DNA from: Pseudomonas viridiflava
GTDB taxonomy: Bacteria > Pseudomonadota > Gammaproteobacteria > Pseudomonadales > Pseudomonadaceae
DNA length: 64,000 bases
Reading direction: 5' to 3'
NCBI RefSeq assembly: GCF_900601905.1
Contig: NZ_UWFA01000289.1
Coordinates: 186,001-250,000 of the forward strand
Part shown: in pieces, positions 34,685 through 42,800 of the stretch
Layout of the letters: each line of letters starts with the position of its first letter
Position numbering within the stretch: position 1 is the first letter of the stretch
Made by a program: the position numbers and the translations under genes
Notes under the pieces: model-generated
What the model was told of the DNA's origin: nothing
What the model saw: the letters and a program-made list of their open reading frames with translations, nothing else
Databases searched by the model: none

Positions 34685-34706
34685 CTCAGCCCTTTAACGC
34701 TCCACC

Positions 34707-34741
34707 CGAAACCGCCCGGTTTAACGACCGGGCGGTTTTTT
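34707..34741 (+). terminator. Terminator of the betaine-binding protein gene
   Basis: AAACCGCCCGG-TTTAACGA-CCGGGCGGTTT followed by T5, 25 bp after the stop. Confidence 0.9.
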
Positions 34742-34780
34742 TGTGGCTTGCGCCGAATTTTTAGGGATGCAATTAACCCC

Positions 34781-34871
34781 GTGGGAGCGAGCTTGCTCGC
34801 GAAGACAATGTTCCTGATTCCAGGAATATGTTCGGATGTCCCGTCCTCTTCGCGAGCAAGCTCGCTCCCAC
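34781..34871. repeat. REPIN (GTGGGAGCGAGCTTGCTCGC class)
   Basis: Same mirrored ends as the copy at 9469-9558, different loop. The rest of the gap to 35008 (34872-35008) probably holds the DUF485-actP promoter; nothing else stands out. Confidence 0.92.
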
Positions 34872-35008
34872 CGGAATTTCCGTGCAGGTATGCACCTCCT
34901 CTGATCCCCAGCTAATGTCGTTCTAATACTAAGGTCGTCTGGAGCGATGGCCAGACCGGACTAAAGTGCAATACGTAACATCTCATCTGTGCTGCGAGGA
35001 CAAAAACA

Positions 35009-35320
35009 ATGAACGACAGCATTTACCTCTCGATTCAAAACAGCCCCCGTTTCAAGGAGCTGGTATCCAAAAGGGAGCGTTTCGCCTGGATTCTCTCGGC
35101 GATCATGCTTGGGCTTTATGCCGCATTCATCCTTTTGATTGCTTATGGACCCCACATTCTCGGCGCTAAACTCAGCCCGACTTCGACCATTACCTGGGGA
35201 ATGCCGATCGGGGTCGGTTTGATCCTGTCTGCGTTCGTGCTGACCGGCATCTATGTTCGCCGTGCCAACGGTGAATTCGATGACCTGAACAACGCGATCC
35301 TGAAGGAGGCGCAGCAATGA
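35009..35320 (+). CDS. yjcH: DUF485 family membrane protein (YjcH-like)
   Basis: Small inner-membrane protein of 103 aa with two helices ([20 protein letters not shown] and [20 protein letters not shown]) that accompanies ActP-type acetate permeases. Family motif [16 protein letters not shown] at the start and [11 protein letters not shown] at the end. GAGGA precedes the ATG. Its last four bases overlap the actP start (ATGA). Its role alongside the permease is not established. Confidence 0.93.
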   Translation: MNDSIYLSIQNSPRFKELVSKRERFAWILSAIMLGLYAAFILLIAYGPHILGAKLSPTSTITWGMPIGVGLILSAFVLTGIYVRRANGEFDDLNNAILKEAQQ

Positions 35321-36975
35321 TCCGGCGCCTCTTTGCAGCATTCGGCCTGGCCGCTTTCGCGCCGTCCCTGTGGGCGGCAGACGCATTGACCGGCGCCGTG
35401 CAGAAACAACCCCTGAACGTCTCGGCGATCGTCATGTTCGTCGTGTTCGTGGCCTTTACCCTGTACATCACTTACTGGGCTTCGAAAAAGAACAAGACAG
35501 CATCGGACTACTATTCGGCGGGCGGCAAGATCACCGGTTTCCAGAACGGTCTGGCAATTGCCGGTGATTACATGTCGGCGGCGTCCTTCCTGGGTATTTC
35601 CGCGCTGGTATATACCTCCGGTTATGACGGTCTGATCTATTCGATCGGCTTCCTGGTGGGCTGGCCGATCATTCTGTTCCTGATCGCCGAGCGCCTGCGT
35701 AACCTGGGTAAGTACACCTTTGCTGACGTGGCGTCCTATCGCCTCAAGCAGAAAGAAATCCGTACCTTGTCTGCTTGCGGTTCGCTGGTGGTGGTGGCGT
35801 TCTATCTGATTGCGCAGATGGTCGGCGCAGGCAAACTGATCCAGCTGCTGTTCGGCCTGGACTACACCGTTGCGGTGATTCTGGTCGGTATCCTGATGTG
35901 CCTTTATGTGCTGTTCGGCGGCATGCTGGCCACCACATGGGTACAGATCATCAAGGCGGTGATGCTGCTGTCCGGTGCGTCGTTCATGGCGCTGATGGTC
36001 ATGAAACACGTCAACTTCGACTTCAACATGCTGTTTGCCGAGGCGGTCAAGGTTCACCCTAAAGGTGAAGCGATCATGAGCCCGGGCGGTCTGGTGAAAG
36101 ATCCGATTTCGGCGTTCTCCCTCGGCCTGGCGCTGATGTTCGGTACCGCTGGCCTGCCGCACATTCTGATGCGCTTCTTCACCGTGAGCGATGCCAAGGA
36201 AGCCCGTAAGTCAGTGCTCTACGCCACTGGCTTCATCGGTTACTTCTACATCCTGACCTTCATCATCGGCTTCGGCGCGATCCTGCTGGTCAGTACTAAC
36301 CCGGCGTTCAAGGACGCGGCGGGTGCGCTGTTGGGTGGTAACAACATGGCAGCGGTGCACCTTGCCGATGCGGTGGGCGGCAGTCTGTTCCTGGGCTTCA
36401 TTTCAGCGGTTGCCTTCGCCACCATTCTGGCGGTGGTTGCCGGTCTGACCCTGGCGGGTGCTTCGGCGGTATCTCATGACCTGTATGCCAGTGTGATCAA
36501 GGCAGGCAAGGCCAACGAGAAAGACGAGATCCGCGTGTCGAAGATGACCACTATCGCTCTGGCGGTGGTCGCCATCCTTCTGGGTATCGCCTTTGAAAGC
36601 CAGAACATCGCGTTCATGGTTGGCCTGGCGTTCTCCATTGCTGCCAGCTGTAACTTCCCGGTGCTGCTGCTTTCCATGTACTGGAAAAACCTGACCACCC
36701 GTGGCGCCATGATTGGCGGCTGGATGGGCTTGATCAGCGCTGTGGTGCTGATGATCCTGGGCCCGACCATCTGGGTGTCGATCCTGCACAATCCGAAGCC
36801 GATCTTCCCTTACGAATACCCGGCGCTGTTCTCCATCGCCATTGCATTCGTGGGTATCTGGTTCTTCTCCATCACCGACAAGTCGAAAGCGGCAGAAGGC
36901 GAGCGCGCCTTGTTCGCTCCGCAGTTCGTCCGCTCGCAGACTGGCCTGGGTGCCAGCGGTGCGGTGTCGCACTAA
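35317..36975 (+). CDS. actP: Cation/acetate symporter ActP
   Basis: Sodium:solute symporter (SSS family) for short monocarboxylates, 552 aa, thirteen or so helices after a signal-like N-terminus. Typical ActP blocks: [60 protein letters not shown] and [21 protein letters not shown] strong AAGGAGG site and overlap with yjcH show co-expression. Terminator follows at once. Confidence 0.95.
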   Translation: MIRRLFAAFGLAAFAPSLWAADALTGAVQKQPLNVSAIVMFVVFVAFTLYITYWASKKNKTASDYYSAGGKITGFQNGLAIAGDYMSAASFLGISALVYTSGYDGLIYSIGFLVGWPIILFLIAERLRNLGKYTFADVASYRLKQKEIRTLSACGSLVVVAFYLIAQMVGAGKLIQLLFGLDYTVAVILVGILMCLYVLFGGMLATTWVQIIKAVMLLSGASFMALMVMKHVNFDFNMLFAEAVKVHPKGEAIMSPGGLVKDPISAFSLGLALMFGTAGLPHILMRFFTVSDAKEARKSVLYATGFIGYFYILTFIIGFGAILLVSTNPAFKDAAGALLGGNNMAAVHLADAVGGSLFLGFISAVAFATILAVVAGLTLAGASAVSHDLYASVIKAGKANEKDEIRVSKMTTIALAVVAILLGIAFESQNIAFMVGLAFSIAASCNFPVLLLSMYWKNLTTRGAMIGGWMGLISAVVLMILGPTIWVSILHNPKPIFPYEYPALFSIAIAFVGIWFFSITDKSKAAEGERALFAPQFVRSQTGLGASGAVSH

Positions 36976-36995
36976 GGGTTAGTCGTTGTAAAAAG

Positions 36996-37022
36996 AAAGC
37001 AGCCTTCGGGCTGCTTTTTTTA
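36996..37022 (+). terminator. Terminator of the yjcH-actP operon
   Basis: AAAGCAGCC-TTCG-GGCTGCTTTTTTT, 20 bp after the stop codon. Confidence 0.92.
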
Positions 37023-37059
37023 TACCTTTAAACCCTGCGCCTTGTTGAACGCTACACCC

Positions 37060-37148
37060 GTAGGAGCTCACCGAGGTTACGAGGCCAGCGATGGCGTTTT
37101 ACATGACACACTGCTATCGCTGGCCTCGTAACCTCGGTGAGCTCCTAC
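37060..37148. repeat. REPIN (GTAGGAGCTCACCGAGGTTA class)
   Basis: GTAGGAGCTCACCGAGGTTA and TAACCTCGGTGAGCTCCTAC are exact mirror images, with matching inner arms GAGGCCAGCGAT / ATCGCTGGCCTC. Confidence 0.95.
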
Positions 37149-37198
37149 AAGGAGAGTAAAGTTGATTGAAATAACTGTAGGCACATCAAAAAACCCAT

Positions 37199-37226
37199 TA
37201 AAAAGCCCCGCTTAAAAAAGCGGGGC
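37199..37226 (-). terminator. Terminator of the DUF3309 gene
   Basis: AGCCCCGCTT-AAAA-AAGCGGGGCT; on the minus strand it ends in T5. Confidence 0.85.
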
Positions 37227-37249
37227 TTCGGGTTATGCGGTACGGATAG

Positions 37250-37408
37250 TTATATCCGGCCCAGCAATACCAGAATCAACAGAATGACCAGAATCGTACC
37301 GATGATCCCCGACGGGCCATAGCCCCAGCTCCGGGAGTGCGGGAAGACGGGCAGACCGCCAACCAGCAGCAGGATCAGGATAATGATTAGAATTGTGCCG
37401 ATGCCCAT
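37250..37408 (-). CDS. DUF3309 small membrane protein
   Basis: 52 aa, too short for usual ORF cut-offs but with a full-length family match: two hydrophobic helices (TILIIILILLLVGGLPVF and GIIGTILVILLILVLLGR) joined by the conserved PHSRSWGYGPSG turn. AAGGAA lies 9 bp before ATG 37408, and a terminator follows the stop. The family is common in Proteobacteria; function unknown. Confidence 0.9.
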   Translation of the reverse strand: MGIGTILIIILILLLVGGLPVFPHSRSWGYGPSGIIGTILVILLILVLLGRI

Positions 37409-37633
37409 GACGAGTTCCTTCTGTGGTGCTTAGGTTAATGGCGACAACAGTTCAAGCTTTTTACCGGGTTGGCGTAAAGTTTGTGCTGCTTGAAACATCC
37501 GACTGTGCGCGCTCAGAAAAAATCCATGGCCTGTACAATAAATTTTACATTTTGTTAAAGGTTGATGTGTGGCGATTAAAAGTTGAACTTTAGTCTCCGC
37601 TAGTTGTTTGCCCATCTACTCAAAGAGGCTGCC

Positions 37634-38011
37634 ATGTTCTATCGCCTAGCCGCCGACTCGGTGGTAGTGGTCCACTTGCTGTTTATTGTTTTCGTGCTGT
37701 TTGGCGGGCTACTGGTCTTACGCTGGCGCTGGGTCATGCTGCTGCACGTGCCCGCGATGATCTGGGGTGCGGTGGTGGAGTTCTTCCATTTGTACTGCCC
37801 CCTGACCCCGCTGGAGAATTCCCTGCGAGCCAAGGCGGGAGGGCAGGGATATGACTCGGGTTTTGTCGAGCACTATCTGATTCCCGTCATCTACCCGGCG
37901 GGTCTGACCCCGCAGATTCAACTGTGGCTGGGGACCGTGGTGCTGGTCAGTAATCTGCTGATCTACGGCGGCTTGATCAGGCGCCGCTGGTTGCGGCGCA
38001 AGCCCGCGTGA
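37634..38011 (+). CDS. DUF2784 membrane protein
   Basis: 125 aa, four helices. DUF2784 blocks: LAADSVVVVHLLFIVFVLFG, then a conserved EFFHLYCPLTPLEN motif and a late YP region (IPVIYPAGLTPQIQ). The conserved Cys/Pro turn CPLTPLEN suggests a specific but unknown role. The ATG at 37634 has GAGG ahead; the frame opens at 37604. Single gene. Confidence 0.9.
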   Translation: MFYRLAADSVVVVHLLFIVFVLFGGLLVLRWRWVMLLHVPAMIWGAVVEFFHLYCPLTPLENSLRAKAGGQGYDSGFVEHYLIPVIYPAGLTPQIQLWLGTVVLVSNLLIYGGLIRRRWLRRKPA

Positions 38012-38115
38012 GGCGCGGGTTTGCCTGGGTCATTCAGCGCCCTGATGGTGGGTAGAATCCTTGAAATCAGTGGTTACACTCAGCTTCATTCCCCGTAACG
38101 ACAAGGCGTTTCCCT

Positions 38116-38931
38116 ATGCAAAATCGCATCATGATTACCGGCGCGGGTTCAGGTCTGGGTCGTGAAATCGCACTGCGCTGGGCCCATGAGGGCTGGCGTC
38201 TGGCATTGTCCGACGTCAACGATGCCGGTTTGCAGGAAACCCTGAAGCTGGTGCGCGAGGCGGGCGGCGACGGTTTTGTCCAGCGTTGCGATGTGCGTGA
38301 TTACAGCCAGCTGACTGCTTTGGCCCAGGCGTGCGAGGAGAAGTTCGGCGGTATCGACGTGATCGTCAATAACGCCGGTGTGGCCTCGGGTGGTTTCTTC
38401 AGCGAGCTGTCGCTTGAGGATTGGGACTGGCAGATCGCGATCAACCTGATGGGCGTGGTCAAGGGCTGCAAGGCGTTCCTGCCGATGCTAGAAGCCAGCA
38501 AGGGCAAGATCATCAACATTGCCTCCATGGCGGCACTGATGCAGGGCCCGGCCATGAGCAACTACAACGTGGCCAAGGCCGGTGTGGTGTCGCTCTCTGA
38601 AAGCCTGCTGATTGAGCTGCGTGAGCAACAGGTCTCGGTGCACGTGGTCTGCCCGTCATTTTTCCAGACCAATTTGCTGGACTCGTTCCGCGGCCCGACC
38701 CCGGCCATGAAAGCGCAAGTGGGCAAACTGCTGGAAAGCTCGCCGATCACCGCCACCCAGGTTGCCGAATATATTTACGACCAGGTCGCCGAAGGCCAAT
38801 TCATGATCCTGCCCCACGAGCAGGGGCGCATGGCCTGGCAGTTGAAGCAGAAAAACCCGCAGGCGCTCTATGACGAAATGGCAAGCATGTGCGAAAAAAT
38901 GCGCGCCAAGGCACGTCAGGGTCGAGAGTAA
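38116..38931 (+). CDS. Short-chain dehydrogenase/reductase
   Basis: Classical SDR, 271 aa, NAD(P)H-dependent. Cofactor motif TGAGSGLG at residues 8-15, NNAGVASGG near 89, active Ser in NIASMAALMQG, and YNVAK near 154 with catalytic Tyr and Lys. C-terminal part (ILPHEQGRMAWQLKQKNPQA) is typical of a Pseudomonas-wide SDR of unknown substrate. ATG 38116 with AAGG. Single gene. Confidence 0.93.
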   Translation: MQNRIMITGAGSGLGREIALRWAHEGWRLALSDVNDAGLQETLKLVREAGGDGFVQRCDVRDYSQLTALAQACEEKFGGIDVIVNNAGVASGGFFSELSLEDWDWQIAINLMGVVKGCKAFLPMLEASKGKIINIASMAALMQGPAMSNYNVAKAGVVSLSESLLIELREQQVSVHVVCPSFFQTNLLDSFRGPTPAMKAQVGKLLESSPITATQVAEYIYDQVAEGQFMILPHEQGRMAWQLKQKNPQALYDEMASMCEKMRAKARQGRE

Positions 38932-39111
38932 AAACGTCGAGGACAATGGCAAGCCGCGCATTCACCAGGCCCGGCCACATCAATTGTAGGACGCGTCTTT
39001 CAGTCAAGTCCGGCGGGCTTGCAGGACGTTACTGATTTTGCCTTGGCCAATTGAAGCCGGACACACCACCCTGCAATCTGCCTTCTTATCGACTTATAAG
39101 AGGGCAGGAAT

Positions 39112-39312
39112 ATGCTGGTACTCACTCGTGAAGCTGGCGAGAATTTCTCGATCGGCGATGAAATCAACCTGCAGGTGTTGGCCGTGCATGGCAACCAGGT
39201 GCGCCTGGGCATTACGGCCCCCCGGCAAATCAAAATCCACCGAGCCGAGGTGTATCAGCGCATTGCCCAGAGACAATCACAGCGTCCGCTTTTAGCGGAC
39301 GAACTGCCGTGA
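39112..39312 (+). CDS. csrA: CsrA/RsmA-family RNA-binding regulator (divergent paralogue)
   Basis: Post-transcriptional regulator that binds GGA motifs in mRNA leaders, 66 aa. Starts [20 protein letters not shown]; keeps Leu4, Arg6, the GNQVRLGI core and the RNA-contacting HRAEVYQRI with Arg44. Arg/Lys7 is Glu here and the tail is longer than in RsmA, so it is a divergent member and not the main RsmA or RsmE. An AGGGCAGGAAT leader with two GG(G/A) motifs could allow feedback. It converges on yheU with only 4 bp between stops. Confidence 0.88.
   Translation: MLVLTREAGENFSIGDEINLQVLAVHGNQVRLGITAPRQIKIHRAEVYQRIAQRQSQRPLLADELP
39283..39301. other. Hairpin inside the csrA 3' end
   Basis: CGTCCGCT-TTT-AGCGGACG within the last codons of the csrA paralogue. 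It lies where the two convergent genes meet and may form the 3' end of one or both transcripts, although no T-tract follows directly. Confidence 0.4.
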
Positions 39313-39316
39313 TTGA

Positions 39317-39544
39317 TCAGTCGAAAAACTCTTTGGGCACGTCATGCTTGAGCATGAGTTGGCATTGCTGGCTTTCCAGATCGAAGAAAATCACTGCCTG
39401 ACCTTTGCTCAACGCGTGGCGCACCCGCAATACGCGGGTCTCCAGCGGCGTTTCGTCACCATTGTCGGTGCCGTCGCGGGTGACAAAGTCTTCGATCAGG
39501 CGGGTCAGCGTGTCGGCTTCGAGTTGGTCGTAGGGGATCAGCAT
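39317..39544 (-). CDS. yheU: YheU family protein (UPF0270)
   Basis: 75 aa, uncharacterised conserved family. Starts MLIPYDQLEADTLTRLIEDF and contains FVTRDGTDNG and LSKGQAVIFFDLESQQCQL, the usual YheU blocks. No known activity. Ribosome site weak. Shares a 4-bp convergent junction with the csrA paralogue. Confidence 0.92.
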   Translation of the reverse strand: MLIPYDQLEADTLTRLIEDFVTRDGTDNGDETPLETRVLRVRHALSKGQAVIFFDLESQQCQLMLKHDVPKEFFD

Positions 39545-39606
39545 GGGCGTTCTCGTCTCATTTGCCGGCGATGATAGTGCCGATGCCGAGAAAAATCACA
39601 ATTTCC

Positions 39607-39695
39607 TGTAGGAGCGCACGGAGGTTACGACGCCCGCGATGGCGGTGTGTCAGGCAAAACGCTATCGCTGCCTCGCGCTGCTCGTGAGCTCCTAC
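39607..39695. repeat. Mosaic REPIN (GTAGGAGCGCACGGAGG / GCTCGTGAGCTCCTAC)
   Basis: Left head belongs to the 'GAGGTTACGA' type and right head to the 'CTGCTCGTGAGC' type, so the two arms pair only in part. Downstream of the M42 peptidase gene. Confidence 0.8.
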
Positions 39696-39701
39696 GGAAA
39701 A

Positions 39702-40904
39702 TTACTCCACCTCTTCGCGGTTCTGCCCAACCAGGCTGTCGACGCTCGGCACGCGGGTATCACTTTCCATCTGCGCGTCGTGTTCGATCTGGTGGCTGAA
39801 GCGCTCCAGTGAGGCCTTGCCCGGTTGTGCATCGCTGGCAAACACTGGCGGGCTGAGCATGTACGCGCCAAGCAGACGGCTGAGGGCCGCCAGGCTGTCG
39901 ATGTGCGTACGCTCATAGCCATGAGTCGCGTCGCAACCAAACGCCAGCAGGGCAGTGCGAATGTCGTGACCGGCTGTCACGGCCGAATGGGCATCGCTGA
40001 AGTAATAGCGGAACATATCGCGGCGAACCGGCAGTTCGTTTTCGCTGCCCAGACGCAGCAGATGGCGCGACAAATGATAGTCGTAAGGGCCGCCGGAATC
40101 CTGCATCGCGACACTGACCGCATGCTCGCTCGAATGCTGGCCCGGAGCGACCGGCGCGATGTCGATGCCGACAAATTCGCTGACGTCCCATGGCAGCACG
40201 CCTGCGGCACCGGTGCCGGTTTCTTCGGTGATGGTGAACAGCGGATGGCAGTCGATCTGCGGCTCTGCGCCACTGTCGACGATGGCTTTCAGTGCGGCCA
40301 GCAACGCGGCAACACCGGCCTTGTCGTCCAGGTGACGGGCGCTGATATGGCCACTTTCAGTGAACTCGGGCAAAGGGTCGAACGCCACGAAGTCACCGAT
40401 GCCGATACCCAGCGACTCACAGTCGGCCTTGGTGGTGCTGTAAGCATCCAGGCGCAGCTCGACGTGGTCCCAACTGATGGGCATTTCATCGACTGCCGTG
40501 TTGAACGCATGCCCGGACGCCATCAATGGCAAGACGCTGCCGCGAATCACGCCGGTGTCGGTAAATACGCTGACCCGACTGCCTTCGGCAAAACGGCTCG
40601 ACCAGCAGCCAATCGGCGCCAGCGACAGGCGACCGTTGTCTTTGACTTCACGTACGGCCGCGCCGATGGTATCCAGGTGCGCAGACACGGCACGGTCAGG
40701 GCTGCTCTGCTTGCCTTTCAACGTAGCGCGAATCGTCCCGCGCCGGGTCAGTTCAAACGGGATGCCCAGCTCTTCAAGACGTTCGGCGACATAGCGCACG
40801 ATGGTATCGGTGAAGCCGGTCGGGCTTGGGATCGCGAGCATTTCCAACAGGACTTTCTGCAGGTAATTCAGATCCGGTTCGGGGATATTTTTTGCAGGGG
40901 TCAT
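39702..40904 (-). CDS. M42-like metallopeptidase of the NAGGN osmolyte operon
   Basis: Zinc-type aminopeptidase fold, 400 aa, in the class annotated as osmoprotectant NAGGN system M42 peptidase. Metal-site motifs: VSAHLDTIGA (His-Asp), RHLDDKAGVAALL (Asp), TITEETGTGA (Glu-Glu), IDIAP (Asp), and a late ATHGYERTHID (His). The role may be turnover of the osmolyte. ATG 40904 has GGAG; a longer frame opens at 40925. It is downstream of ngg but separated by a REPIN of 140 bp of spacer. Confidence 0.9.
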   Translation of the reverse strand: MTPAKNIPEPDLNYLQKVLLEMLAIPSPTGFTDTIVRYVAERLEELGIPFELTRRGTIRATLKGKQSSPDRAVSAHLDTIGAAVREVKDNGRLSLAPIGCWSSRFAEGSRVSVFTDTGVIRGSVLPLMASGHAFNTAVDEMPISWDHVELRLDAYSTTKADCESLGIGIGDFVAFDPLPEFTESGHISARHLDDKAGVAALLAALKAIVDSGAEPQIDCHPLFTITEETGTGAAGVLPWDVSEFVGIDIAPVAPGQHSSEHAVSVAMQDSGGPYDYHLSRHLLRLGSENELPVRRDMFRYYFSDAHSAVTAGHDIRTALLAFGCDATHGYERTHIDSLAALSRLLGAYMLSPPVFASDAQPGKASLERFSHQIEHDAQMESDTRVPSVDSLVGQNREEVE

Positions 40905-40948
40905 GGGAGGTACTCCTAAATACAAGGCATTGCAGGGACGCGCATCCC

Positions 40949-41034
40949 GTAGGAGCGGCCTCAGCCGCGAAGGCGATAGTCAGACATTGAGGTATCGACA
41001 GGGCTGACGCCTTCGCGGATAAATCCGCTCCTAC
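40949..41034. repeat. REPIN (GTAGGAGCGGCCTCAGCCGC class) inside the NAGGN operon
   Basis: GTAGGAGCGGCCTCAGCCGC and GCGGATAAATCCGCTCCTAC with mirrored AAGGCG / CGCCTT arms. It sits between ngg and the M42 gene, where it may stabilise or separate the mRNA ends. Confidence 0.9.
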
Positions 41035-41048
41035 ATGGCTAGCTGCTT

Positions 41049-42797
41049 TCAGCTGTGCGCAGGCAAACTGTGGGGAAACAACAGGTCGACGAACCTTTCG
41101 GCCGTCGGTTGCGGTTCGTGGTTGGCCAGGCCAACCCGTTCATTGGCTTCGATAAAGACGTATTCCGGCTGATCGGCGGCGGGCACCATCAGGTCCAGGC
41201 CCACCACGGGAATGTCCAGGGCACGGGCAGCCCGAACAGCGGCGTCGCTGAGCACCGGATGCAATATCGAAGTGACATCTTCCAGGCAGCCGCCCGTATG
41301 CAGATTGGCAGTACGGCGTACCGCCAGACGTTCATCCATCGGCAATACGCTGCTGTAGTCGTAACCGGCATCACGCAGGGTGCGCTCGGTTTCTTCATCC
41401 AGCGGGATCCTGCTTTCACCACTGGTGGCGGCAGCACGGCGGCGGCTTTGCGCGTCAATCAACTGGCCGACCGTGTGGCGACCGTCGCCCACGACCTCGG
41501 CAGGGCGGCGAATGGCGGCAGCGACCACTTCAAAGCCGATCACAACGATGCGCAGGTCCAGCCCTTCGTGGAAGCTTTCCAGAATGACCCGGGTGTCGAA
41601 CTGCCTGGCACGCTCGATGGCGCCGTGCATGTGCTCAGCAGTACGCAGGTCGACTGCCACGCCCTGGCCCTGTTCGCCATCCAGGGGTTTGACGACGATC
41701 CGCTGATGTTGCTCAAGAAACGCCAGATCGGCATCAGCGTCGCCGACTCGCTGCTGCGCTGGAAGCTTCAAACCTGCTGCCTTGAGCGCTTTGTGCGTCA
41801 GGCTTTTGTCCTGACACAAGGTCATGCTCACGGCGCTGGTCAGATCGCTCAGCGACTCCCGGCAACGGATCCGCCGCCCGCCATAAGCGAGAGTGAACAG
41901 GCCAGCCTCGGCGTCATCCACCTGTACCTCAATGCCGCGACGATGGGCTTCCTCGACGATGATGCGCGCATACGGATTGAAGTCCGCCTGCGGGCCGGGG
42001 CCGAGAAACAGGACTTCGTTGATGCCGTTTTTGCGCTTGATGGCGAAGGTCGGCAGGTTGCGAAAGCCCAGCTTGGCGTACAGCGCCTTGGCCTGCTGGT
42101 TGTCGTGTAACACCGACAGGTCAAGGTAGCTCAGGCCGCGACTCATGAAATGCTCCACCAGATGACGGACCAGCACTTCACCCACGCCAGGGCGAGTGCA
42201 CTGCGGATCCACCGCCAGGCACCACAGGCTGCTGCCGTTTTCCGGATCGTTGAACGCTTTGTGATGGTTGAGGCCCATCACGCTACCGATCACCGCGTTG
42301 CTGCTTTCGTCCTCTGCGATCCAGTAAACCGGACCACCTTGATGGCGCGGGGTCAGCAGGGCAGGGTCGATGGGCAGCATGCCGCGGGCGATGTACAGGT
42401 TGTTGATCGCCTGCCAGTCCGTGCTGTTTTGCGCCCGACGAATTCTGAAACCGCGAAACACACGCTGGGACGGACGATAGTCGCTGAACCACAGACGCAA
42501 GGTGTCCGACGGGTCCAGAAACAGTTGCTGAGGTGACTGCGCCAGCACCTGTTGTGGCGCGGCAACGTAAAGCGCGATGTCCCGCTCGCCGGGTTTTTCA
42601 TTGAGCAGTTCGTTGGCCAGTGCCGCCGGGTCAGGGTAGGTGTGACCGATCAAAAGCCGCCCCCAGCCACAGTGCAACGCCAGGGGCTGCGCCTCGCTAG
42701 TGCTGCCATCTTCGGCAAGGCGCGCCTGCAGACGTTCGTAGGAAGGCGCCTGACCCCGTAGCAAACGTTGGCTGTAGGCCGTCGAATTCTGTTTCAT
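41049..42797 (-). CDS. ngg: N-acetylglutaminylglutamine synthetase
   Basis: Bifunctional enzyme for the osmolyte NAGGN, 582 aa. N-terminal half has a GNAT acetyltransferase (LWCLAVDPQCTRPGVGEVLV, the acetyl-CoA loop, residues about 195-215; LHDNQQAKALYAKLGF). C-terminal half is an ATP-grasp ligase (VVKPLDGEQGQGVAVDL; LDLMVPAADQPEYVFIEANE). It acetylates and joins two glutamine units before AsnO amidates the product. Three bases after asnO stop. Known in P. aeruginosa and Sinorhizobium as osmotically induced. Confidence 0.93.
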   Translation of the reverse strand: MKQNSTAYSQRLLRGQAPSYERLQARLAEDGSTSEAQPLALHCGWGRLLIGHTYPDPAALANELLNEKPGERDIALYVAAPQQVLAQSPQQLFLDPSDTLRLWFSDYRPSQRVFRGFRIRRAQNSTDWQAINNLYIARGMLPIDPALLTPRHQGGPVYWIAEDESSNAVIGSVMGLNHHKAFNDPENGSSLWCLAVDPQCTRPGVGEVLVRHLVEHFMSRGLSYLDLSVLHDNQQAKALYAKLGFRNLPTFAIKRKNGINEVLFLGPGPQADFNPYARIIVEEAHRRGIEVQVDDAEAGLFTLAYGGRRIRCRESLSDLTSAVSMTLCQDKSLTHKALKAAGLKLPAQQRVGDADADLAFLEQHQRIVVKPLDGEQGQGVAVDLRTAEHMHGAIERARQFDTRVILESFHEGLDLRIVVIGFEVVAAAIRRPAEVVGDGRHTVGQLIDAQSRRRAAATSGESRIPLDEETERTLRDAGYDYSSVLPMDERLAVRRTANLHTGGCLEDVTSILHPVLSDAAVRAARALDIPVVGLDLMVPAADQPEYVFIEANERVGLANHEPQPTAERFVDLLFPHSLPAHS

Positions 42798-42800
42798 CGA

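Noticed and set aside
34781..34871. Repeated palindromes considered as CRISPR
   Set aside because: Repeats are isolated inverted pairs, not regularly spaced direct repeats, and no cas genes are present.
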